Source of the DNA: Candidatus Brevefilum sp.
GTDB lineage: Bacteria > Chloroflexota > Anaerolineae > Anaerolineales > Anaerolineaceae
Direction: 5' to 3'
Length of the DNA stretch: 5,539 nt
NCBI GenBank assembly: GCA_007135845.1
Contig: SLIC01000232.1
Span: 1-5,539, forward strand
The notes under the pieces were generated by a model. It did not search any database. It was given only the letters and a program-made list of their open reading frames with translations, and was not told where the DNA came from. A program made the position numbers and the translations under genes. Positions 1 to 4,963 of the stretch are shown here, piece by piece. The first letter of the stretch is position 1. Every line of letters begins with the position of its first letter.

Positions 1-342
1 CAATACAAAGCCCATCAACTCAAGATCAAAGAAGGTCAACCTGCTAGTAACAAGGATGATCATAAATCCCAGGCGCACAGCCAAGAGACAACCCCTAACA
101 AAGCACCTGCCAAAACGCTTTCAAAATATGAACGGCGAAAAGCTCAAACCCGGCTTTCTGAAATCGAAGACAGCATCCAGGTACTTGAGAATGAACAGGC
201 ACAACTCTCACAAAAACTGGAAACGCCCTCCGAAGACCCAGGTGAAGTTCTCCGGTTAGGAGAGCAATACGTGGCCATCCAAAAACAGGTGGAGGACCTG
301 CTGGCAGAGTGGAGTGACCTGGAAGAGAAATTAGCTGGATAA
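1..342 (+). CDS. ABC-F family ATPase, C-terminal end only (5' end outside window)
   Basis: An open frame enters at base 1 and runs 113 codons to a TAA at 340-342. No start codon is expected here, because the gene begins upstream of the window. The visible part has a polar Lys/Gln/Ser-rich linker (about residues 1-40). A highly charged heptad-like segment follows, from SKYERRKAQ to the end (EWSDLEEKLAG). This matches the C-terminal coiled-coil domain (ABC_tran_CTD) of Uup/EttA-like ABC-F proteins, including the leucine/glutamate heptads and the conserved Trp near the end. ABC-F proteins are soluble twin-ATPases acting on the ribosome (or on DNA branch structures for Uup), not transporters. Both ATPase domains lie outside the window, so the subfamily cannot be assigned. 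It is separated from the exporter operon by 183 bases and probably forms its own unit. Another coiled-coil protein is possible but less likely. Confidence 0.8.
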   Translation, partial: QYKAHQLKIKEGQPASNKDDHKSQAHSQETTPNKAPAKTLSKYERRKAQTRLSEIEDSIQVLENEQAQLSQKLETPSEDPGEVLRLGEQYVAIQKQVEDLLAEWSDLEEKLAG

Positions 343-344
343 TT

Positions 345-377
345 GCTGAAAGGTGAAAGTTTAAAGCTAAAAGGTGA
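345..377. repeat. Short direct repeat, 12-mer with 21-base period
   Basis: GCTGAAAGGTGA at 345-356 recurs as GCTAAAAGGTGA at 366-377, with one mismatch in 12. The A/G-rich stretch continues loosely to about 390. It sits just after the ABC-F stop codon. No hairpin with a T-tract is visible, so it does not look like a terminator. Its role is unknown. Confidence 0.5.
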
Positions 378-400
378 TAGGGTAAAAGCAGTGAGTCGCG

Positions 401-440
401 TTCAATAACCGGATCAGTAGATACGTGACTTTTTATTGAA
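401..440. promoter_or_regulatory. Inverted repeat upstream of exporter promoter (possible operator)
   Basis: TTCAATAA (401-408) and TTATTGAA (433-440) are perfect 8-base inverted copies with 24 bases between them. The pair ends 12 bases before the -10 box at 453-458, where a regulator of the exporter operon could bind. The arms are AT-rich and the gap is long, so chance is a real alternative. No regulator gene is in the window. Confidence 0.3.
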
Positions 441-452
441 TTGACCTGGTTG

Positions 453-458
453 TATAAT
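453..458 (+). promoter_or_regulatory. -10 box of the exporter operon promoter
   Basis: A perfect TATAAT lies 67 bases upstream of the ATPase start codon, giving a predicted transcript start near 465 and a leader of about 60 bases. The -35 element is poor: TTGACC at 441-446 is far too close (6-base spacer), and the T-run at 429-434 (18-base spacer) resembles the consensus only weakly. There is no extended -10 TG. If this is the promoter, it may need an activator. It is the only good candidate in the spacer. Confidence 0.45.
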
Positions 459-512
459 TCTCAAACATCCATTGCGAACAGATAAGCTTGTGCAATCGTC
501 CCATCTCATCCC

Positions 513-520
513 GGAAAGGA
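513..520 (+). promoter_or_regulatory. Ribosome binding site deciding the ATPase start
   Basis: GGAAAGGA ends 5 bases before the ATG at 526. This favours that ATG over the in-frame TTG at 472, which would add 18 residues. Those residues do not look like an ABC N-terminus, and the TTG has no Shine-Dalgarno sequence. Confidence 0.75.
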
Positions 521-525
521 AAGCC

Positions 526-1524
526 ATGCCAGATCCCATCATCCAGGTTCAGCGCCTGACCAAGGTTTACCGTGTCCCGGAACGGTCCCCGGGGTTGGGC
601 GAATCCATCCGCAGTCTTTTAAAGCCAGTCTTTAAGGACGTTCCCGCTGTTACGGATATCAGCTTCTCCATTGACCACGGTGAGATGGTCGGTTTGATCG
701 GCCCAAACGGCGCCGGCAAGACCACCACACTCAAAATGCTCTCGGGGCTGCTGTACCCCACCAGCGGTGAAGCTCGGGTGGCAGGTTTCACACCCTGGCA
801 GCGTCAGCCGGAATACCTGCGGCGGATCAGCATGGTGATGGGCAACCGCAGCGCCCTGAACTGGGACATCCCCCCACTGGACAGCTTCCAGGTTCTTTCG
901 CAGATCTACCGGGTGCCCCTTGATCAGTATCGCCAAACTCTGGATGAGCTGATTGCTACCCTCGACATGGAAGCGCTGCTCAAGAAACCCGTGCGGAACC
1001 TCTCCCTGGGTGAACGCATGAAGTGCGAACTGGTGGCTGGGCTGCTCTACCAGCCGGATATCCTTTTCCTGGACGAACCCACCCTGGGACTGGATGTGGC
1101 CATGCAGCGCCGCCTGCGCAATTTCCTCAAAGCCTATAACCAAAAACACACCGTGACGGTGATCCTCACCAGCCACTACATGGCCGATGTGACCGCGCTG
1201 TGCCCGCGGGTGATGCTGATCCACCACGGCAGCCTGATCTATGACGGGGCATTGCAAGCCCTGGCGACCAAACTGGCACCCTTCAAGCTGGTCAAACTCC
1301 AATTCAGCACCCGTGTGGAGAATTTTGAGGATTTTATCACCCAATTTTCAGCCGTTGAACAACTGCCGCCTGAAAATGGGCTGCGTATCCTGCGCATCCC
1401 CCGTGAGGATGTCCCCCTGGTGACGGCCAGGCTGCTCGAAAACCTGCCCGTGGCAGACCTGGCTGTGGAAGACCCGCCGATTGAAGCCGTCATCGACCAG
1501 GTTTATGAGGATGGCACCTTATGA
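526..1524 (+). CDS. ABC-2 type exporter, ATP-binding subunit (COG4586-like)
   Basis: A 332-residue cytoplasmic ATPase that should power the two permeases that follow. Numbered from the ATG at 526, it shows Walker A GPNGAGKT (59-66), the signature LSLGE (159-163, a variant of LSGGQ), Walker B ILFLDEP (179-185) with catalytic Glu184, the D-loop (187-190) and the switch His217 in TSHYM. The segment WDIPPLDSF after the Q-loop region and the signature LSLGERMKCEL are, from memory, typical of COG4586 ATPases that partner COG4587 and COG3694 permeases. Residues from about 245 to 332 form a C-terminal extension of unknown role. The expected Q-loop Gln appears to be Asn107 (AAC at 844-846). The TGA stop overlaps the ATG of the next gene (ATGA at 1521-1524), indicating translational coupling. 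Family assignment is firm; the cargo is unknown. A transporter that I believe is related protects Synechocystis against viologens, but that function cannot be transferred on this evidence. Confidence 0.93.
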   Translation: MPDPIIQVQRLTKVYRVPERSPGLGESIRSLLKPVFKDVPAVTDISFSIDHGEMVGLIGPNGAGKTTTLKMLSGLLYPTSGEARVAGFTPWQRQPEYLRRISMVMGNRSALNWDIPPLDSFQVLSQIYRVPLDQYRQTLDELIATLDMEALLKKPVRNLSLGERMKCELVAGLLYQPDILFLDEPTLGLDVAMQRRLRNFLKAYNQKHTVTVILTSHYMADVTALCPRVMLIHHGSLIYDGALQALATKLAPFKLVKLQFSTRVENFEDFITQFSAVEQLPPENGLRILRIPREDVPLVTARLLENLPVADLAVEDPPIEAVIDQVYEDGTL

Positions 1525-2312
1525 ACCACCGAGGCGGTTGGGCGCTGATTAAAAACACATGGCAGTCCTGGATCCAGCACCGGGGGTTCTTCTTTTTGCT
1601 GGCTTTTGGCTGGATGCTGCCGCTGCTGGTCTATCTGTTTATCTGGTCAGCTGCGGCCGGGGATGGGACAGTCGCCGGACTGACCCAGGAAGCGCTGGCC
1701 GGCTATTACCTGATCCTGATCCTGGCAAACCAGCTCACCTACGCCACCACCAACTGGACCGTTGGAGACAACATCCGCTTGGGGCAGATCAGCCGCTGGC
1801 TGCTGCAGCCGATGTCCCCCATTTATCATGCCATCTCCCAGGAAATTGCTGGTAAAGTGGTCTTCATGCTCTTTTCCGTACCGATCACCGGCTTGCTGGC
1901 GCTGATCATCCGCCCCCAGATCAGCCTGACATGGCAGCAGGGGCTGCTCTTTATCCTCGCCATCACACTGGCCTGGGGATTGCGCTTCTTCTGGGGCTAT
2001 TGGCTGGCATTGCTGGCATTCTGGGCAACCCGGGCCGATTCCCTCCTGGCACTGCAGGATACGCTGATCTTCTTGCTGGGCGGTCACCTGGCACCAGTAT
2101 CGCTGTTGCCCCAGGGGATGCAGACTCTGGCGCTGGTTTTGCCCTTCAGATACATGTCCGCTTTCCCGGTCGAAGTGCTGACGGGTCAGCTCAGCCGCCA
2201 GGAAGTTGGCATTGGGTTTGCCATCCAGCTGGCGTGGACGATCACGGCCGTTGTGCTCTATCGCCTGGTGTGGACCCGCGGCATCCGGCGTTATGAAGCG
2301 ATTGGAGGCTGA
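1521..2312 (+). CDS. ABC-2 type exporter, first permease subunit (COG4587-like)
   Basis: A 263-residue integral membrane protein starting at the ATG that overlaps the ATPase stop. A weak GAGG lies at 1507-1510, so translation probably depends on coupling. By eye there are about six membrane segments, near residues 22-44, 60-76, 112-130, 139-168 (long, possibly a re-entrant pair), 174-195 and 229-250. The N-terminus (WALIKNTWQSW) and the basic C-terminus would face the cytoplasm. The motif LPFRYMSAFPVEVLTG (207-222), between the last two helices, is characteristic of the ABC2_membrane_6/DUF990-like permeases encoded next to COG4586 ATPases. The length matches the usual 260-270 residues. It should form half of the membrane channel as a heterodimer with the next gene product. 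There is no substrate-binding protein gene nearby, which fits export rather than uptake. Confidence 0.9.
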   Translation: MNHRGGWALIKNTWQSWIQHRGFFFLLAFGWMLPLLVYLFIWSAAAGDGTVAGLTQEALAGYYLILILANQLTYATTNWTVGDNIRLGQISRWLLQPMSPIYHAISQEIAGKVVFMLFSVPITGLLALIIRPQISLTWQQGLLFILAITLAWGLRFFWGYWLALLAFWATRADSLLALQDTLIFLLGGHLAPVSLLPQGMQTLALVLPFRYMSAFPVEVLTGQLSRQEVGIGFAIQLAWTITAVVLYRLVWTRGIRRYEAIGG

Positions 2313-2315
2313 GGG

Positions 2316-3107
2316 ATGCATCATCTTAAATTGATTGGCGCGTTTTTCAAAATCTCCAGCCAGGCAGAACTGGCTTACCGGGTAAACTTTTGGATCCGTT
2401 TGCTGCATTCCGTCTTGAACCTGGTCACCGGCGTGCTCAGCCTGGTGGTGATCTTCAACCAGGTTGAGGTGATCCGGGGTTGGGATATGCCCGGGGCACT
2501 GGCCATCCTGGGCGTGTATTTGCTGCTGGGCGCGCTGCGATCGCTCTTTATCGGGCCCAGCCTTGAATCCGTGGCGGGTATGGATGGCGAGATCTGGACG
2601 GGTACCTATGATTTCACCCTGCTGCGTCCCCTGGATCAGCAGTTCCTGATCAGCTTTCGCCACTGGCGCATCTTCGCCCTGGTAGACCTGGTCATGGCAT
2701 TGGGGGTGCTGACTTACGCGCTGGTGAGCCTGGGTGCTCAATTGTCGCTGGCGATGGTGCTGAGCTTCACGCTGACCCTCCTGGCCGGTGTGACGCTGCT
2801 GTATGCCGCCCTGCTGGCATTTTCTGCGCTGGTGTTCTGGAACCCGGGCTTCCTGTTCACCTGGGTGATCAACGACCTGTTCCAGCTGGCGCGCTACCCG
2901 GTCGGGCTTTACCCTGGCTGGCTGCGCCTGGTGCTGACCTGGATCATCCCCGTCGGGTTGATGACCACTATCCCTGCCCAGGCGCTGGTGGGCACCCTCA
3001 CACCCTGGATGCTGATCCTGACCCTGGCCTTCACCATCGGTGCGTTTTTAGTGGCCACCTGGTTGTTCCGCCAGGGACTGAAGAAATATGCCAGTGCGTC
3101 GAGTTGA
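2316..3107 (+). CDS. ABC-2 type exporter, second permease subunit (COG3694-like)
   Basis: A 263-residue membrane protein, the same length as the first permease but with little obvious residue identity, so the channel is probably a heterodimer. The start ATG is 3 bases after the upstream TGA and is preceded by GGAGG (2304-2308) at a 7-base spacing. Probable membrane segments are near 27-49, 60-80, 118-140, 143-173, 203-220 and 229-250. Two stretches typical of the ABC2_membrane_6 (PF06182) family are visible. One is YDFTLLRPLDQQF (98-110), a cytoplasmic loop thought to contact the ATPase. The other is RYPVGLYPGWLRLVLTWIIP (193-212), followed by an AQAL element near 221-224. It is the last gene of the operon. 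The stop is TGA at 3105-3107. Confidence 0.9.
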   Translation: MHHLKLIGAFFKISSQAELAYRVNFWIRLLHSVLNLVTGVLSLVVIFNQVEVIRGWDMPGALAILGVYLLLGALRSLFIGPSLESVAGMDGEIWTGTYDFTLLRPLDQQFLISFRHWRIFALVDLVMALGVLTYALVSLGAQLSLAMVLSFTLTLLAGVTLLYAALLAFSALVFWNPGFLFTWVINDLFQLARYPVGLYPGWLRLVLTWIIPVGLMTTIPAQALVGTLTPWMLILTLAFTIGAFLVATWLFRQGLKKYASASS

Positions 3108-3210
3108 TCACTTTTTGAAAAATGCCAACAGACGTTTGCGTATGGATGATTAGGACATAGCCACAGCCAAAACCAGGGGGTCTATGATGACTTACAAGAA
3201 CAGCCCATTT

Positions 3211-3232
3211 TGATCAATTGATCACATTTTTT
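3211..3232 (+). terminator. Candidate rho-independent terminator of the exporter operon
   Basis: TGATCAATTGATCA (3211-3224) is a perfect 14-base palindrome. It can fold as a 5-bp stem with an AATT loop, and it is followed after two bases by six T (3227-3232). The stem is short and AT-rich, so the hairpin is weak. Its position about 100 bases after the last exporter stop fits a terminator. A palindromic protein-binding site is the alternative. Confidence 0.4.
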
Positions 3233-3240
3233 ATCGATCA

Positions 3241-3262
3241 CAGAAAACCACCCACACGGTGG
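3241..3262 (-). terminator. Candidate rho-independent terminator of the kinase unit
   Basis: Read on the minus strand, CCACC (3262-3258), a 5-base loop and GGTGG (3252-3248) form a G+C-rich hairpin. TTTTCTG follows at once (3247-3241). It lies 75 bases past the kinase stop codon. The stem is only 5 bp, and an overlapping alternative fold (CCCAC/GTGGG with a 3-base loop) exists, so confidence is moderate. Confidence 0.45.
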
Positions 3263-3336
3263 GACAACCCTTGCGGATCGAGGTTCACACCCAGTTGTGG
3301 CACACAATGGCCAGCTCGACATGGTTCACAATCACG

Positions 3337-4266
3337 TTATAGTTGGTGCGTTAGCGGTGCAACGGCCGGATACAGCTGCTGATAGAGCTCGTAATGCCGG
3401 TCATAGGCTGCCTGGCGGGTGGGTTCGGGCTGATAGGTGTCGGTCAGGTGCAGGAAGGTGTTGGCAGCTTCAGCAGCGGATGGAAAAACCCCAGCGCCAA
3501 CCCCAGCCAGCAAGGCGGCACCAAACCCGGCGGCTTCTGCAATCTGCGGTGTGACAACCGTAATGCCGGTCACATCGGCTTTGAGCTGCAGCCATAGCTT
3601 CGATTTGGCCCCACCGCCGATGGCACGCAAAACATCAATTTCGGCACCGCTTTTCTGAAGCAAATCCAGGTTCAGGCGCAGTTCATAGGTGAGGCCTTCC
3701 AGAATGGCTTTGGCCAAGTCGGTGCGGGTGGTCGAGAAGGTTAAGCCGATGATGGCCGCTTTGGATTGGGTATCAATCGTCGGTGTACCGCTGCCGGAGA
3801 AGTGCGGCATGACCAGCAAACCACTTGGCTGATCGGGGACGCCTGCCAGAATAAGGTCATAAGCATCAGCGCCGGTTTGGTCAGCCTGAAGGGTTTGGAG
3901 TTCGCAGAAGTTGTCGCGCAGCCAGCGCAAGGCCAACCCACCGCTGTGGTTGAGCGTCATCGCCAGGAATAGGCCGGGAACGACGTGCTGATAGACGGAG
4001 ATGTTGCCTTCGTAAAGCGGCTGTAGGTTGACTTCGCGCTCCCAACCAGCAGCAGGCAGGGCAACTTCAACCACTTCCGCCGTGCCTGTGGAGACCATTG
4101 CCAGTCCAGGCGCGGTTAGGCCGACGCCGAGGGCGCCGCAAGCCTGGTCATGTCCGCCAGTGACGACACTTGGACGTCGAATCAGCCCGAATTCAGCTGT
4201 CAATTGCGGGCTGAGGGCCCCCGCCTCTGTCCCCAAAGGTTGGATCAAACTTAGTTTTGAAGGATC
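3337..4266 (-). CDS. C-terminal fragment of the FGGY kinase (after the TAG)
   Basis: The same frame continues for 309 codons after the stop. It carries the presumed catalytic Asp238 in GGHDQACGALGVG (236-248 of the joined protein), the second phosphate motif STGTAEVV (257-264), GGGAKSKLW (415-423) and GFGAALLAG (444-452), and ends with a normal C-terminus. These are the end of the first lobe and the whole FGGY_C lobe. The first possible start is a TTG at 4248-4246 with no Shine-Dalgarno sequence before it, so separate translation is doubtful. The fragment lacks the first phosphate loop and would be inactive alone. Confidence 0.75.
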   Translation of the reverse strand, partial: DPSKLSLIQPLGTEAGALSPQLTAEFGLIRRPSVVTGGHDQACGALGVGLTAPGLAMVSTGTAEVVEVALPAAGWEREVNLQPLYEGNISVYQHVVPGLFLAMTLNHSGGLALRWLRDNFCELQTLQADQTGADAYDLILAGVPDQPSGLLVMPHFSGSGTPTIDTQSKAAIIGLTFSTTRTDLAKAILEGLTYELRLNLDLLQKSGAEIDVLRAIGGGAKSKLWLQLKADVTGITVVTPQIAEAAGFGAALLAGVGAGVFPSAAEAANTFLHLTDTYQPEPTRQAAYDRHYELYQQLYPAVAPLTHQL

Positions 4267-4269
4267 CTA
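4267..4269 (-). other. In-frame amber codon (TAG), kinase codon 198
   Basis: CTA on the plus strand reads TAG on the minus strand, between GGG (Gly197) and GAT (Asp199). None of the six genes in the window ends naturally in TAG: two end in TAA (ABC-F, kinase) and four in TGA (ATPase, both permeases, isomerase). That is too few genes to argue for codon reassignment. Confidence 0.95.
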
Positions 4270-4860
4270 CCCAAGCGCTTCAAGAATCTCATCGTCCCAG
4301 TTCTTTTGCAGCAAATCGAACAATTGCGTGCGCGAAGCAAGACATTGACTGATGATCGCCTGCCCGGTCATTTTTTGGATGAGAAAGTCTTCAACCAGCA
4401 GGAATTTATCAGCAGCTTTCCAGATTTCGGGTTCGTTCTCTTTGAGCCACAATAGTTTGGGCAGGGTGTTGATGGTGTGAATGGGCATCCCGGTGCGTTG
4501 AAACAGAGCTTCGCCGCCGAAGCGTTTGCGCAGGAACTCATTTTGCGGAACAGTGCGCGTGTCCATGCCCAAGATGGTGGGGCGAAGCGGTTTACCGCTT
4601 TTGTCCACCGGCGTGACGGCTTCACCATGCACCGATAGACCGATAGCAGCAACATCCCTTACTTTAGCGGCAGCCACTGCTTCCCGGATGGCTTCTTGAG
4701 CCATGCGCCAAACATTTTCCAAATCCTGCTCTGCCCATTGTGGGTGGGGGAAATCCACCGCATATTCACGGGAGGCTTTGGCAAGCAGCGTCCCATCTGA
4801 GTCGAACAGGATGGCCTTACAGCCGGTGGTGCCGATATCGAGTCCAAGGAGGGTGGTCAT
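4267..4860 (-). CDS. N-terminal fragment of the FGGY kinase (197 residues, ends at TAG)
   Basis: This is most of the first actin-like lobe (FGGY_N). It contains the phosphate-binding loop DIGTTGCK (8-15), the sugar-pocket segment VHGE (77-80, at the place of the XylB QMHG), MDTR (99-102) and KLLWLKEN (135-142), which nearly fits the FGGY signature. The ATG is preceded by AAAGGG at 4874-4869 with an 8-base spacing. Translation stops at TAG 4269-4267, before the catalytic Asp, so the fragment alone should not phosphorylate anything. Confidence 0.8.
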   Translation of the reverse strand: MTTLLGLDIGTTGCKAILFDSDGTLLAKASREYAVDFPHPQWAEQDLENVWRMAQEAIREAVAAAKVRDVAAIGLSVHGEAVTPVDKSGKPLRPTILGMDTRTVPQNEFLRKRFGGEALFQRTGMPIHTINTLPKLLWLKENEPEIWKAADKFLLVEDFLIQKMTGQAIISQCLASRTQLFDLLQKNWDDEILEALG

Positions 4861-4868
4861 AGGATTTT

Positions 4869-4874
4869 CCCTTT
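4869..4874 (-). promoter_or_regulatory. Kinase ribosome binding site
   Basis: AAAGGG on the minus strand lies 8 bases before the ATG at 4860-4858. The protein from that ATG begins directly with the conserved DIGTTG region, which supports the start. Confidence 0.65.
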
Positions 4875-4903
4875 ACGAGCAGTGCCTATTTGTCAGGCGA
4901 AAA

Positions 4904-4909
4904 ATTGTA
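4904..4909 (-). promoter_or_regulatory. Weak -10-like box before the kinase
   Basis: TACAAT on the minus strand, one base off TATAAT, lies about 45 bases upstream of the kinase ATG in the 103-base gap after the isomerase. The hexamer 17 bases further upstream (TTTCAA) matches the -35 consensus only partly. The kinase may simply be co-transcribed with the isomerase. A small hairpin GCCT/AGGC (4884-4898) is also in this gap. Confidence 0.22.
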
Positions 4910-4963
4910 TGCTTCACACGTTCTTTTTGAAATAATGCGTTACCTGTGCACGAATATTTCTCA

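Larger units (their letters stand above)
3108..3336. other. Gene-free spacer between convergent units
   Basis: These 229 bases separate the 3' ends of the exporter operon and the kinase locus. They hold two weak terminator candidates (listed separately) and a cluster of GATC sites. The motif GGTTCACA occurs twice (3282-3289 and 3323-3330), and there is a small hairpin TTGTG/CACAA (3295-3307). No gene with a credible ribosome binding site is visible. The longest small frame noticed (46 codons, minus strand 3322-3182) has no Shine-Dalgarno sequence. Confidence 0.6.
3337..4860 (-). pseudogene. FGGY-family sugar kinase interrupted by one in-frame TAG
   Basis: A single reading frame of 508 codons runs from the ATG at 4860-4858 to the TAA at 3339-3337 and encodes a complete FGGY carbohydrate kinase (pentulose/hexulose/gluconate type; usual length about 490-520). 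It is broken only by the TAG at 4269-4267, codon 198. Both sides are in the same frame, and all family motifs expected are present across the two halves. Around the stop the protein reads DDEILEALG-stop-DPSKLS, where related kinases normally have an aliphatic residue. TTG (Leu) to TAG needs one base change. The enzyme would transfer phosphate from ATP to a sugar or sugar acid in the cytoplasm. Segments such as RTGMPIHTINTLPKL and NHSGGLALRWLRDNF recall gluconokinase-type GntK, while the overall layout fits XylB, so the substrate is undetermined. It lies 103 bases downstream of a sugar-phosphate isomerase gene. As written, the locus would give two inactive fragments unless the stop is an error or is read through. 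Confidence 0.82.

Noticed and set aside
472..525. Upstream TTG start extending the ATPase by 18 residues
   Set aside because: It has no Shine-Dalgarno sequence, whereas the ATG at 526 has GGAAAGGA at an ideal distance and gives a normal family N-terminus.
619..1344. Open frame of 241 codons on the minus strand inside the ATPase gene
   Set aside because: It lies entirely opposite the canonical ATPase motifs and has no family resemblance; an antisense shadow.
1647..2741. Long open frame of 364 codons on the minus strand across both permeases
   Set aside because: It crosses the junction of two well-supported genes, is rich in Gln/His as expected of an antisense shadow of Leu/Trp-rich membrane genes, and shows no recognisable domain.
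3184..3213. Nine-codon frame after GGGGG on the plus strand
   Set aside because: Too short to support, and the G-run is not a clear Shine-Dalgarno sequence.
3211..3224. FNR/CRP-type binding site
   Set aside because: The half-sites are in the wrong order and spacing for TTGAT-N4-ATCAA, and the palindrome lies downstream of both units rather than at a promoter.
3275..3310. Possible tRNA T-arm (GGTTCACACCC)
   Set aside because: The invariant A of the T-loop is missing, and no acceptor, D or anticodon arms could be found upstream.
3182..3322. 46-codon Cys-rich frame on the minus strand just after the kinase
   Set aside because: It has six Cys but no ribosome binding site, and it spans the hairpin and palindromes of the spacer; probably chance.
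4267..4269. Pyrrolysine or reassigned TAG codon
   Set aside because: FGGY kinases are not known to contain pyrrolysine, the site is not catalytic, and nothing else in the window suggests reassignment. A mutation or error is the simpler explanation.
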